Below are positions 24,518 through 33,246 of a stretch of 64,000 nt of DNA, one piece after another. Within the stretch, counting starts at the first letter, position 1. Every line of letters begins with the position of its first letter. The notes beneath the pieces were generated by a model. The model made no database searches. It was not told where the DNA came from and saw only the letters and a program-made list of their open reading frames with translations. The stretch covers positions 1 through 64,000 of the forward strand of contig NZ_PSTQ01000012.1 in the NCBI RefSeq assembly GCF_002931075.1. The letters run 5' to 3'. The DNA is from Pseudoclavibacter sp. AY1F1. GTDB taxonomy: Bacteria; Actinomycetota; Actinomycetes; Actinomycetales; Microbacteriaceae. The position numbers were made by a program, and so were the translations under genes.

Positions 24518-25503
24518 TTCAGCCCGCTCTGCTTGCGTGTGAGGAAGAGGAAGAAGTAGGAGCCGATGAACACGACGACTCCGAGGGCGAAGGAGATCGC
24601 CGACGCGTAGTTGAACTGGCTGTATGAGAAGGCCAGCGAGTAGGCGTACATGTTCGGCGTGTACGACACGGGGATGGCTCCCTGCGCGATACCCCTGAGC
24701 ACCTGGGGTTCCGTGAAGAACTGCAGCGTGCCGATCATCGCGAAGATGAGCACCATGACCATCGACGACGAGATCATGGGCACCTTGATGCGCAGCGCCA
24801 TCTGCAGCGAGGTGACGCCGTCGATGCGGGCCGCCTCGTAGATGGAGCGGTCGATGCCTTGGAGCGCCGCGTAGATGATGATCATGTAGTAGCCGGCCCA
24901 CTGCCAGGTGACGATGTTCACGAGGCTGCCGAAGATGGCGCTCTGGGCGAGGAAGTCCGGGGCTGCGAGCCCGAAGAGCTCGAACAGGTCACTGGCCGGC
25001 CCGAAGCGCGGGCTGTACAGGAAGCCCCACATGAGCGCCCCGATGACAACCGGGATGGCATACGGCAGGAAGATCATGAGCCGCGAGAACTTCGACGCCC
25101 ACGTCGTGAGGCTGTCGAGCACCAGCGCCGCGATGAGCGCCACCAGCATCTGCAGCGGGATCATGATCAGCGCGAACTGTCCGACGCGCAGCAGGCCGTC
25201 GAGGAAGATCGGGTCGGTGAAGGCCTTCGCGTAGTTGTCGAACCACGTGAAGGATGTGCCCATAGCGAGCGTCGACGTCTGCAGGCTCATCCAGAACGCG
25301 TAGAAGAGCGGCACGATCAGGAACGTCACGAACACGACCGCGAACGGTGCGACGAAGAGCCACCCGATGCGCTGCCGTCGACGCTCGATGGGGCCGACGA
25401 CCGCCCGAGGCTTGCGTCGCTTGCGAGGAGGCGGGGTGCTTTCCTGCTCGCCCCGTTCCGTCTCACGTGCGCTCGGCACGATCACGGCGTTCGGTGTAGC
25501 CAT
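24514..25503 (-). CDS. carbohydrate ABC transporter permease (AraP/MalF-like)
   Basis: 329 aa with a basic N-terminal tail (RKRRKPRAVV), six helices and the EAA loop YEAARIDGVTSLQMALRIKV. It is the partner of the permease at 23573. It lies 133 nt downstream of the binding-protein gene; that gap holds a hairpin that may lower permease expression relative to the binding protein. No ATPase is encoded in the locus. Confidence 0.93.
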   Translation of the reverse strand: MATPNAVIVPSARETERGEQESTPPPRKRRKPRAVVGPIERRRQRIGWLFVAPFAVVFVTFLIVPLFYAFWMSLQTSTLAMGTSFTWFDNYAKAFTDPIFLDGLLRVGQFALIMIPLQMLVALIAALVLDSLTTWASKFSRLMIFLPYAIPVVIGALMWGFLYSPRFGPASDLFELFGLAAPDFLAQSAIFGSLVNIVTWQWAGYYMIIIYAALQGIDRSIYEAARIDGVTSLQMALRIKVPMISSSMVMVLIFAMIGTLQFFTEPQVLRGIAQGAIPVSYTPNMYAYSLAFSYSQFNYASAISFALGVVVFIGSYFFLFLTRKQSGLK

Positions 25504-25568
25504 TTCGAGTCCTTCTGTCTGTCATCACAAGTCCGTCGGCACGCAGGGCGCGCGGGAGGAGGCGTCCG

Positions 25569-25612
25569 GGCATCGGGTCGGTCGCTGTTCGGTGGCGAGC
25601 GACACCGATGCC
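25569..25612 (-). terminator. intra-operon hairpin between binding-protein and permease genes
   Basis: GGCATCGG (25569-25576) pairs with CCGATGCC (25605-25612), and GTCGC with GCGAC inside. It lies 25 nt after the binding-protein stop. It is a likely attenuator or 3'-end stabiliser that gives excess binding protein. Confidence 0.5.
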
Positions 25613-25636
25613 CAGACGGGGAGTCGGCGTGGCCAA

Positions 25637-26986
25637 CTATTCGGTGACGGTGAAGCCCTGCTCCGTGGCGTACTGCACCAGGGATGCCTGCAGGTCATCG
25701 AGGGCCTGGTCGGACGACTTTTGGCCCTGCACCATGGCGTACTGCTGCTCGGTGAGCTGGTCAAACGCGTAGTTCTGGAACGGGCTGAACGTGAAGCCTG
25801 AGTAGCCGGCCGCGGCGGGGAGGAAGACCTCCTTGTTGACCTGCTGCCCGCCGAAGAACTCGGCTTCGAGTTCGGTGAAGTACTCGGACTCGAGGACGGG
25901 GGTGAAGGTCGGGAAGAGCGCGCCCTCCTCGATACCGATCTTCCAGGCCTCCTCCGTTCCGAAGATCTCCATGGCGACGCGCGCCGCAAGCGCCTTGTCG
26001 TCGGCCTGCTCGGTCACGGCGAAGGTCGATCCGCCCCAGTTCACGTCGACGGGGTTTGCGGCGTCCCACTGCGGGAGCGGAGCTGCGCGCCACTCTGCGG
26101 TGTCGTCGGCATCCGACAGGCCCTGCAGGTAGCCGGGGCCCCAGGCGGCGGCGAGGTAGACGGCGTAGGTGCCGTCGACGAGGCTCGTGTTGTAGTCGGC
26201 GGTGAAGGCGTCGTCGGTCGTGACGAGGTCTTTCTTCACCAGGTCGTCCCAGTATTTGAGCACTGCCTTGGCGTTGTCGTCGTTGACGTTGATGCCGACC
26301 TCGGTGGGGTTGGTCTTGTCGTACTCGAACGGCACCGAGCCTGCCTGCGCGAAGAGCGCCTGGTTGAATGCGCGCCCGTTCGTCGGGAAGTTCGCGAGGA
26401 CTCCGCCTGAACCGTTGTCCTTGAGCTGCTGCGCAGCCGTCGCGAACTCATCCCACGTGGTCGGCACCGCGATGCCGGCGGCGTCGAAGAGGTCCTGACG
26501 GTAAAGCATGCCCATGGGGCCGCTGTCTACGGGGATGGCGTAGACGGCGTCGCCGCTCGTCACATCGCTCCAGGCGCCCTCCGTGTAGCTGCCGGAGAGA
26601 TCGTTCGCGCCGAACTCGCTGATGTCGACCAGCGCATCCCGAATCGTGAAGCTCGAGAGCACCTCGCTCTCGAGCATGATCACGTCGGGAGCTCCCGAAC
26701 CGGCTTCGATGGCCGTGGAGAACTTCGTGTATTCGTCGTTGCCCTGGCCAGCGTTGGTCCAGCAGACCTGGACGTCGTCGTGGGTCTCGTTGTAGAGGTC
26801 GACGACCTGCTCGAAGGCCGGGTACCAGGCCCAGACGAGCACCTGCGGGGCGTCTTCGTTCACGATCGTGTTTGTGCACGTGGCGTCCGCTGCGGTGCTT
26901 CCGCCGCCTCCGCCGGACGAGCAGGCACTCAACGCGACGGCCGTGAGGGCGGCGGCGCTGATGGCCGTCAGAGTTCTCTTGTTCAT
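25637..26986 (-). CDS. extracellular solute-binding lipoprotein (arabinoside ABC importer)
   Basis: 449 aa with a lipoprotein signal ending VALSAC at residue 22 and then the MalE-like binding-protein fold (PQVLVWAWYPAFEQVVDLYN, QGNDEYTKFSTAIEAGSGAP, LLYRQDLFDAAGI). It presents sugars to the permeases at 23573-25503. The start at 26986 gives a normal signal peptide; an in-frame ATG at 27025 would extend it without purpose. Two LacI-type operators lie 50-80 nt upstream. Confidence 0.93.
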   Translation of the reverse strand: MNKRTLTAISAAALTAVALSACSSGGGGGSTAADATCTNTIVNEDAPQVLVWAWYPAFEQVVDLYNETHDDVQVCWTNAGQGNDEYTKFSTAIEAGSGAPDVIMLESEVLSSFTIRDALVDISEFGANDLSGSYTEGAWSDVTSGDAVYAIPVDSGPMGMLYRQDLFDAAGIAVPTTWDEFATAAQQLKDNGSGGVLANFPTNGRAFNQALFAQAGSVPFEYDKTNPTEVGINVNDDNAKAVLKYWDDLVKKDLVTTDDAFTADYNTSLVDGTYAVYLAAAWGPGYLQGLSDADDTAEWRAAPLPQWDAANPVDVNWGGSTFAVTEQADDKALAARVAMEIFGTEEAWKIGIEEGALFPTFTPVLESEYFTELEAEFFGGQQVNKEVFLPAAAGYSGFTFSPFQNYAFDQLTEQQYAMVQGQKSSDQALDDLQASLVQYATEQGFTVTE

Positions 26987-27036
26987 GGGGGAGCGAACCT
27001 CTCGAGGATGAAACGTCATTGTCATCGCCTCTGCGA

Positions 27037-27065
27037 TTTACAACGTTGTAGGTAAACGTTGTAAA
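27037..27065. promoter_or_regulatory. tandem LacI-type operators upstream of the arabinoside importer
   Basis: TTTACAACGTTGTA (27037-27050) and TAAACGTTGTAAA (27053-27065) both centre on AACGTT, and their centres are 13 bp apart. The outer 11-mers TTTACAACGTT and AACGTTGTAAA are exact complements, so the whole 29 bp is also one dyad. The likely binder is the LacI protein at 27118. Confidence 0.8.
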
Positions 27066-27117
27066 TGCGATCCTGCCGAATGAGAACTGGCCTGTCAAGA
27101 CCCGATTCGGGACGACC

Positions 27118-28131
27118 TCAGCGCGCCGTGGACTCCCGGCGCACGAGCGTGAACTCCGTCAGCAGCTCGCGCGGCTCGAGCGGCACATCCCGGTTACCCA
27201 TGCGCTCGACAAGCATCTCGACCGCACGCTTGGCGATCTCATCCCGACCCGGCGCGATCGTGGTCAGCGTCGGCAGCGAGTAGCGCGTCTCATCGATGTC
27301 ATCGAACCCGACAACAGCGACATCCTCCGGCATGCGGATACCCCGCTCGCTGAGCACGCGCATCGCCCCGAGGGCAAGCGAGTCGTTGAAACCCACGATG
27401 CCGTCGAACTCGATACCGGCCGCCAGCACCTCCCGCATAGCCTCAGCACCGTCGAAGCGATGCCACGTGCCGACCGGCCTGACCAGCTCATCGCGGAACG
27501 GCAGACCAGCCGCCTCCAGCGCCTGCCGGTAGCCGAGCGTGCGCAGCGCTGCGGAGCCGACCTCTTCGTCGGGGTGGGACCCCAGCGCGATGATGCGCGT
27601 GCACCCGACCTCGATGAGGTGCTCGGTCGCCGCACGAGTGCCCTCCGTGTTGCGCATCGTCACATGGTCGGTCGGCCCGTTGAAGATCCGCTCCCCCAAA
27701 AGCACCATCGGCACACGCACATCGGCGAGCAGCGGCGCATCCGCCTCGCTGAGCTCGAGGACGCTGAAGAGGATCCCGTCGACAAACTCGGCCCTCGGCC
27801 CCTTGAGCGCGGCGATCTCACTCTCTCGAGAACCCCCCGACTGCTCGATGAGCACCGAGAGGTCGTGGGCCGCCGCTGCACGCATCACCGCCTCCGCGAG
27901 CTCCGAGAAGTAGGCGTTTCGGAGATCCGGGATCACCAGACTGATCACGCCGGTACGCCCAAGACGCAGGCCGCGAGCCGCGAGGTTCGGCCGGTACCCC
28001 ACCTCGTCGATCGCATCCAGCACGCGCTGCTTCGTGTCGGCGCGAATGTGCGGGTAGTTGTGGATGACGTTCGACACCGTTTTGATCGAAACGCCCGCCA
28101 CGCGGGCAACGTCGTGAAGGGTCGCAGCCAT
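27118..28131 (-). CDS. LacI-family regulator of the arabinoside locus
   Basis: 337 aa. The HTH ATLHDVARVAGVSIKTVSNV and hinge NLAARGLRLG are canonical, and the effector domain follows. It heads the minus-strand arabinoside locus and should bind the ACAACGTTG-type sites before the importer (27037-27065) and before itself (28216-28227), giving autoregulation. The inducer is probably arabinose or an arabino-oligosaccharide, inferred from the GH51 gene in the same locus. The ATG at 28131 is the only start that keeps the full HTH. Confidence 0.92.
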   Translation of the reverse strand: MAATLHDVARVAGVSIKTVSNVIHNYPHIRADTKQRVLDAIDEVGYRPNLAARGLRLGRTGVISLVIPDLRNAYFSELAEAVMRAAAAHDLSVLIEQSGGSRESEIAALKGPRAEFVDGILFSVLELSEADAPLLADVRVPMVLLGERIFNGPTDHVTMRNTEGTRAATEHLIEVGCTRIIALGSHPDEEVGSAALRTLGYRQALEAAGLPFRDELVRPVGTWHRFDGAEAMREVLAAGIEFDGIVGFNDSLALGAMRVLSERGIRMPEDVAVVGFDDIDETRYSLPTLTTIAPGRDEIAKRAVEMLVERMGNRDVPLEPRELLTEFTLVRRESTAR

Positions 28132-28215
28132 GGGTCCGTCGTCTCTCTTCGGGCGTCGCGCAGCGGAAGGCGAGCACAGCGCGCGCCGTTGCAGGGATGC
28201 TCGTGCGCGTCACTC

Positions 28216-28227
28216 TACAACGTTGCA
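28216..28227. promoter_or_regulatory. LacI-type operator upstream of the LacI gene
   Basis: TACAACGTTGCA matches the importer operator TACAACGTTGTA at 11 of 12 bases and lies 85 nt before the lacI start. Confidence 0.65.
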
Positions 28228-28361
28228 GAAGCCGCGTTTGCGCGCATCGGCGGGCTCGGCGGGGCGGCCATCGACTGATATGCGGGGGCAACGGTGCTGG
28301 CGATGCCACAGGCAAGTTGCGCCGACCGCGTGAGAAAGGCCGGGGACGCCGGAGCTCGTGT

Positions 28362-28433
28362 CCAACTTCAGTGCAATATCGGGCCTTACGAGCGCTGAAC
28401 ACCGAGTATGCGCCGTTATCGCACTGATGTTGG
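28362..28433. repeat. 72-nt palindromic element, copy B
   Basis: The left end CCAACTTCAGTGCAA and right end GCACTGATGTTGG form 13-bp inverted repeats with one mismatch. The left end continues ATATCGGGCC, matching copy C's AATCGGGCC, and the right flank is TCAGG, as in copy C. Confidence 0.85.
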
Positions 28434-28522
28434 TCAGGCGTCGGCCGAAACTCGACGTCTGGCGAACGGCCGACCGCAGGTCGGCAGCGCTCAGCCCCTC
28501 GGCACGCGCTCAGCGATCTCCT

Positions 28523-28597
28523 CGAAACTTCGGTGACTCACCGCTCATTTCAAGCTCTCTGCGAACCGAAAGTGGCGTTTAGTCACCGAAGTTTTCG
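28523..28597. repeat. 75-nt inverted-repeat element downstream of the glxD-like gene
   Basis: AACTTCGGTGACT (28526-28538) and AGTCACCGAAGTT (28581-28593) are perfect 13-bp arms; the outer bases cgaa and ttcg also pair, with one extra base. The interior is weakly paired. It could terminate the glx operon on the minus strand. It is not related to the three-copy element. Confidence 0.55.
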
Positions 28598-28675
28598 CGC
28601 AAGCCAGGCAGCCTGCCCGCGCAGACTGCCCGGCACCAGCGCCGGCTCGCGAACGACGCGCTGGGTTCCCTGCCC

Positions 28676-30040
28676 TTAGTACTGCTTGCCTGGAATCCAG
28701 CTTGTGCCGGCGAGCGGCACGTTCGCCATGGCCGCTGACTCGACGGTCAGTGCGACGAGGTCCTCCGGCTCGAGGTTGCGGATGCGCGACTTGCCGCACG
28801 CGCGGGCGATGGTCTGCGCCTCCATCGTCAGCACGCGCAGGTAGTTCGCGAGGCGTCGCCCGCCCTCGACGGGGTTGAGTCGGGATGCGAGCTCCGGGTC
28901 CTGCGTGGAGATACCGGCCGGGTCGCGCCCGTCCTGGAAGTCGTCGTAGAAGCCGGCGGCCGAGCCGATGTCGGCGTACTCCTGCTGGTAGCGGGGGTCG
29001 TTGTCACCGAGCGCGATGAGCGCGGCAGTGCCGATCGCGACGGCGTCGGCACCGAGGGCCATGGCCTTCGCGACGTCGGCGCCCGTGCGGATGCCGCCGG
29101 ACACGATGAGCTGCACCTTCCGGTGCATGCCCAGCTCCTGCAGTGCGGCGACAGCCTGCGGGATCGCGGCGAGCGTCGGGATGCCAACGTTCTCGATGAA
29201 CACCTGCTGCGTCGCCGCCGTACCGCCCTGCATGCCGTCGAGCACCACCACGTCGGCGCCGGCTTTCACCGCGAGCGCCGTGTCGTAGTAGGGGCGGGAC
29301 GCGCCGATCTTGACGTAGATCGGCTTCTCCCAGCCGGTGATCTCGCGCAGCTCGGCGATCTTGATCGTGAGGTCGTCGGGGCCCGTCCAGTCGGGGTGGC
29401 GGCTCGCGGAGCGCTGGTCGATGCCGATGGGCAGGGTGCGCATTCCGGCGACGCGCTCGGTGATCTTCTGTCCGAGCAGCATGCCACCGCCGCCTGGCTT
29501 CGCGCCCTGTCCGAGCACGATCTCGATCGCGTCGGCCTTGCGCAGGTCATCTGGATTCATGCCGTAGCGGGAGGGCAGGTACTGGTAGACGAGGTGCTTC
29601 GACTGGCCGCGCTCTTCGGGCGTCATCCCGCCGTCTCCGGTCGTCGTGGAGGTGCCGACCTCGGACGCGCCGCGGCCGAGGGCCTCCTTGGCGTTCGCGG
29701 AGAGGGCTCCGAAGCTCATGCCCGCGATGGTGACGGGGATGTCGAGGTGCAGCGGCTTCGACGCGAAGCGGTCGCCGAGCACGACATCGGTGCCGCAGCG
29801 CTCGCGGTAGCCCTCGAGCGGGTAGCGCGACATGGATGCGCCGAGGAACAGCAGGTCGTCGAAGTGCGGCAGCTGCCGCTTCGCGCCCCACCCGCGGATG
29901 TCGTAGATGCCGGTGCGGGCGGCGCGCTGGATGTCGGAGATGGTCGCGCGGTCGAAGGTGGCGGATTCGCGCAGGCCGAGTTCGGCGAGCTGTGCGGGCG
30001 ACTGCGTGGCCGTGGATGTGGGCTGTTCGATGAGCGTCAT
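28676..30040 (-). CDS. FMN-binding glutamate-synthase-like subunit (GlxD/MgsC type)
   Basis: 454 aa, the FMN/[Fe-S] barrel domain of glutamate synthase on its own polypeptide. TIAGMSFGALSANAKEALGRG, GEGQ-like GDGGMTPEER, IVLGQGAKPGGGGML, VVLDGMQGGTAATQ and IVSGGIRTGADVAKAMALGA are the flavin and 2-oxoglutarate site motifs. Split systems of this type are GlxBCD and the N-methylglutamate synthase MgsABC. It should accept ammonia from the amidotransferase subunit (30811) together with the GXGXG subunit (30062, 21 nt upstream). The exact product, glutamate or N-methylglutamate, cannot be told here. Confidence 0.88.
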   Translation of the reverse strand: MTLIEQPTSTATQSPAQLAELGLRESATFDRATISDIQRAARTGIYDIRGWGAKRQLPHFDDLLFLGASMSRYPLEGYRERCGTDVVLGDRFASKPLHLDIPVTIAGMSFGALSANAKEALGRGASEVGTSTTTGDGGMTPEERGQSKHLVYQYLPSRYGMNPDDLRKADAIEIVLGQGAKPGGGGMLLGQKITERVAGMRTLPIGIDQRSASRHPDWTGPDDLTIKIAELREITGWEKPIYVKIGASRPYYDTALAVKAGADVVVLDGMQGGTAATQQVFIENVGIPTLAAIPQAVAALQELGMHRKVQLIVSGGIRTGADVAKAMALGADAVAIGTAALIALGDNDPRYQQEYADIGSAAGFYDDFQDGRDPAGISTQDPELASRLNPVEGGRRLANYLRVLTMEAQTIARACGKSRIRNLEPEDLVALTVESAAMANVPLAGTSWIPGKQY

Positions 30041-30061
30041 GGCTGGCTCTCTCTGCTCGGC

Positions 30062-30823
30062 CTAGTAGGCGTTGTCGACGTTGAAGTGGTAGAGCTTGCG
30101 GGCTGAGCCGTAGCGCTTGAAGGCTGCTGGGTCGTCGTCGCGTCCGGCTGCGAGCAGCAGTTCGGCGAGCTCTGCGAGGTGCTCGTCGCGCATGGACTTC
30201 TCGATGCAGTCGGCGCCGAGCGATTCGACGGTGCCCTGCACGTAGATGCGCGTCTCGTAAATGGAGTCGCCGAGGGCTTCTCCCGCGTTGCCGCAGACGA
30301 CGAGGCGTCCGGCTTGCGCCATGAACGCCGACATGTGGCCGATGCTGCCGCCCACGACGATGTCGACACCTTTCATGGAGATGCCGCAGCGGGCACCCGC
30401 GTTGCCGTCGATGACGACGAGCCCGCCGTGGCCGGTGGCGGCGGCCGACTGGGAGGCGTCACCCGTCACGTGCACGGTGCCGCTCATGATGTTCTCGGCG
30501 AGCCCGACTCCGGCGTTGCCGTTGATCGTGACTGAGCCCTGTTGGTGCATCCCGGCGGCGTAGTAGCCGACGTGCCCGTCGATCGTGACGTCGATGGCCG
30601 AGGTGATGCCGACCGCCACGTTGTGCTTGCCGGCGGGGTGCTGGATGCTCCACCTGGTTCCGTCTTCGGCGGTCTGCACTGCCGCGTTCACGACCCGCAC
30701 ATCCTGGCCGGCGAGGTCGATGGTGGTCGGTGCGGGCGCAGCCGGTGCCGTCGGCGTGGGGCTGGTGGGGGCCGTCGCAACCGCTGGGGCTGCCGCGTAC
30801 TGGGTGCTGTCTAGAGTGACCAC
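30062..30823 (-). CDS. GXGXG-domain glutamate-synthase-like subunit (GlxC/MgsB type)
   Basis: 253 aa. After an Ala/Pro-rich leader of about 45 residues comes the right-handed beta-helix with the repeated Gly pattern (GHVGYYAAGMHQQGSVTINGN, GHGGLVVIDGNAGARCGISM), corresponding to the C-terminal structural domain of glutamate synthase. The start is GTG at 30823 with GAAAGG 7 nt upstream; it overlaps the end of the amidotransferase gene by 13 nt, so the subunits are coupled. It is needed for assembly rather than catalysis. Confidence 0.87.
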   Translation of the reverse strand: MVTLDSTQYAAAPAVATAPTSPTPTAPAAPAPTTIDLAGQDVRVVNAAVQTAEDGTRWSIQHPAGKHNVAVGITSAIDVTIDGHVGYYAAGMHQQGSVTINGNAGVGLAENIMSGTVHVTGDASQSAAATGHGGLVVIDGNAGARCGISMKGVDIVVGGSIGHMSAFMAQAGRLVVCGNAGEALGDSIYETRIYVQGTVESLGADCIEKSMRDEHLAELAELLLAAGRDDDPAAFKRYGSARKLYHFNVDNAY

Positions 30824-31719
30824 GTGTAGACCTTTCCGGGGACTGGTTCGAAGATGTCGGCCGATTCGATGCCGGGGAGCTGCGCGAGGGCGCGGTACTC
30901 GGACGCCATGGCCACGTAATCGTCGGTGACGGCGACGATGGCGGGCTTGCAGGCGATGGGGTCGCGCACGATGGCCATGCTGTCGGCGGTCGTGACGACA
31001 AGCGTGTAGAAGCCGTCGAAGACCTCACCGAGGTTGATGAGCGCCTCCTCGAGCGTGTCGCCCTGTTCGAGGCGGGAGGCGATGTAGCGGGCGCCGACCT
31101 CGGTGTCGTTCTCGGAGTCGAACTGCACGCCCGTGCGCTTCAGCTCGCGGCGGATCGAGGCGTGGTTCGAGAAGGAGCCGTTGTGCACGAGGCACAGGTC
31201 GTCGGCGACGGCGAAGGGATGCGTGCCGCCGGCGGTCACGGCCGACTCGGTGGCCATGCGGGTGTGCGAGACGCCCTGGCTGCCGGACATCGTCTCGAGG
31301 CCGTGGTTGGAGGCGACGTCCATGGGGTTGCCGACGCTCTTCATGACGGCGAGGTGGCCGCCGCGGCCGATGATCGTGGCGGTCGGGAGGGCTGCGCTGA
31401 CGGCGTCGGCGAGGATGCTCGTCGAGAGCTCGCCGCTGACGAGCGTGGTGTCGCCGACGACCGAGACCTTGGGGGCTGCGCCCGCTGGCAGGGTGCGCTC
31501 GAGCTCGGCGGTCAGCTCTTCTGCGGTCAGCAGCTGCGTGCCACCGAGGAGGCTGAGCGTCGATGCGGCGCTCCCCGTGAGGTCGGGGTTGTCGTAGACG
31601 GCGAGGCCGGCGGAGTCGGGTCCGCGGTCGACCATCTCGCACAGCATGGTCGAGAGCAGGTCGCCCATCTGCGGCCTGAGCTGGGGGTTGCGCAACTGCA
31701 GCGCGGCGATTCCACACAC
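30811..31719 (-). CDS. class II glutamine amidotransferase subunit (GlxB/MgsA type)
   Basis: 302 aa. The N-terminus MCGIA gives Cys as residue 1 after Met removal, the nucleophile of Ntn-type glutamine amidotransferases; the glutamine-site motif HTRMATES and later LVHNGSFSNH are present. It releases ammonia from glutamine, or from gamma-glutamylamides, for the FMN subunit. The start is GTG at 31719 with GAAAGGA 8 nt upstream. It follows the glutamine-synthetase-like gene by 51 nt. Confidence 0.9.
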   Translation of the reverse strand: MCGIAALQLRNPQLRPQMGDLLSTMLCEMVDRGPDSAGLAVYDNPDLTGSAASTLSLLGGTQLLTAEELTAELERTLPAGAAPKVSVVGDTTLVSGELSTSILADAVSAALPTATIIGRGGHLAVMKSVGNPMDVASNHGLETMSGSQGVSHTRMATESAVTAGGTHPFAVADDLCLVHNGSFSNHASIRRELKRTGVQFDSENDTEVGARYIASRLEQGDTLEEALINLGEVFDGFYTLVVTTADSMAIVRDPIACKPAIVAVTDDYVAMASEYRALAQLPGIESADIFEPVPGKVYTWSL

Positions 31720-31770
31720 GGGCGTGGTCCTTTCGGGGGTGGTCTTGTCTGGCTTCTGGATGTGGGCGGG

Positions 31771-33177
31771 TTAGAAGGCGGTGAGGTAGGTGTCGAGCTC
31801 CCAGTTGCTGACCTGGGCGTGCCAGGTGAGGAACTCGGCCTCCTTCGCGTCGGCGAAGTAGCGCCCGGTGACCTCGTCGCCGCTGAGGCTGGCGAGGATC
31901 ACGGGGTCGCGGCGCAGCGCCTCGACGGCGTGGAGGAGCGTCGCAGGGAGAACGGCCGCTCCCTCGGGCGCCTGCCCAGGCCCCGACGGGTTACCGGGGT
32001 CGATGCTGTTGTCGATGCCATCGATGCCCGCCATGATCGACGTCGCGACCGCGAGGTAGGGGTTGGCGGCGCCGTCACCCGAGCGGAGCTCGACGCGTTT
32101 GTTGTCCGGCACCCGCACCATGTGCGTGCGGTCGTTGCCGCCGTACGACGCCTTGCGCGGCGACCACGTCGCCCCGGAGCTCGACGTGGCAGTGCCGATG
32201 CGCTTGTACGAGTTCACCGAGGGGGCGAGGAATGCCTGGAGCGCGGGAGCGTGCTCGAGGAGCCCCGCCACGAAGCCGTACGCGACGGGCGAGAGGCCGA
32301 GGCCGCGCGCATCCGCTTCGCTGTCAGCGTCGGCACCGGCCGTCGAGGGGAACAGCGGCTCGTCCTGCTCGCTCCAGAGGGAGAGGTGCAAGTGCAGGCC
32401 GGTGCCCGTGCGGTCGGTGAAGGGCTTCGGCATGAACGTCGCCGTCATGCCGCGCTCCTCGGCGAGCACGTTGAGGATGTAGCGCAGCGTGATGACCCGG
32501 TCGGCCGTCGTCAAGGCGTCGGCGTAGTCGAAGTTCTGCTCGAACTGGCCGGCGCCGTCCTCGTGGTCGTTGGCGTAGTTGCCCCAGCCGAGCGAGTTGA
32601 TCGCGGTCGAGACGGAGGCAAGGTGGTCGAACATCCGCGTCACGCCGCGGGCGTCGTAGCAGGGGCGCGGGCCGTTGTCGCGCTTGTCCGCGGGCGCCAG
32701 CTTGCCGTCTTCGGCACGGTCGACGAGGAAGTACTCGACCTCGGCACCGACCTTGGCCGTCATGCCGCGAGTGGCGAGCTCGGCGATCGCACGCTTCAAG
32801 ATGTTGCGCGGCGCGTACGGCCACGGTTTCCCGTTGACGTGCGGGTCGCAGTGCACGAGCGCGAGGCCTTCGCGCACGAACGGCAGGGGCGTGAACGAGT
32901 CGAGGTCGGGGATCGCGATGAGGTCGGGGTCGTGCTGCTCCTGGCCGATGAGGCCGGCGGCGAAGCCCGCGAAGCCGAGGGAGCCAGCTTCGAGCTCGTC
33001 GGCTGCAGAGGTCGGCACGAGCTTCGCACACGGCTTCCCGTTGAGGTCGACGAAGGTGGCGAGGATGAACTGCACGCCGTGCGCCTGCGCGAGGTCGCGG
33101 AGCGTGATGCGGTCACCCGCGAGGCTGCCTTCTTCGCCTGAGGTGGCCTCGACCAGCTTGGGGGCTAGTTGTGTCAT
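31771..33177 (-). CDS. type III glutamine synthetase-like ligase (GlnT/GmaS type)
   Basis: 468 aa with the two glutamine-synthetase domains: an N-terminal beta-grasp and a catalytic domain with GAEVEYFL, GAGQFEQNF, HLHLSLW and an NRxxxxR-like NDRTHMVRVPDN. Homologues either make glutamine or join methylamine or other amines to glutamate (gamma-glutamylmethylamide synthetase). The start at 33177 is fixed by GGGAGA 6-7 nt upstream; in-frame ATGs at 33192, 33213 and 33240 lack one. A GlnR-like box lies at 33247-33283. With the glx genes it forms a four-gene operon for amide or amine nitrogen assimilation. Confidence 0.88.
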   Translation of the reverse strand: MTQLAPKLVEATSGEEGSLAGDRITLRDLAQAHGVQFILATFVDLNGKPCAKLVPTSAADELEAGSLGFAGFAAGLIGQEQHDPDLIAIPDLDSFTPLPFVREGLALVHCDPHVNGKPWPYAPRNILKRAIAELATRGMTAKVGAEVEYFLVDRAEDGKLAPADKRDNGPRPCYDARGVTRMFDHLASVSTAINSLGWGNYANDHEDGAGQFEQNFDYADALTTADRVITLRYILNVLAEERGMTATFMPKPFTDRTGTGLHLHLSLWSEQDEPLFPSTAGADADSEADARGLGLSPVAYGFVAGLLEHAPALQAFLAPSVNSYKRIGTATSSSGATWSPRKASYGGNDRTHMVRVPDNKRVELRSGDGAANPYLAVATSIMAGIDGIDNSIDPGNPSGPGQAPEGAAVLPATLLHAVEALRRDPVILASLSGDEVTGRYFADAKEAEFLTWHAQVSNWELDTYLTAF

Positions 33178-33246
33178 GGTCGTCTCCCGCATGGTGTTGA
33201 TGTTACCTGACATGAAACCTTGTTCGCCAATAGTAGACATGCGGAT

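Larger units (their letters stand above)
28132..28675. other. 544-nt intergenic region
   Basis: No gene is supported here. It holds the lacI leader and operator (28216-28227), palindromic element copy B (28362-28433) and an unrelated inverted repeat (28523-28597). The remaining sequence shows no feature I can name. Confidence 0.6.

Noticed and set aside
28676-31719. A conventional GltBD glutamate synthase
   Set aside because: The amidotransferase, GXGXG and FMN domains are on three separate proteins and there is no NADPH-dependent small subunit, so it is the split Glx/Mgs type.
31162-33141. 659-codon plus-strand frame
   Set aside because: Antisense to glnT and the amidotransferase gene, whose motifs are unmistakable; the translation is Arg/Val/Glu-rich without domain pattern.
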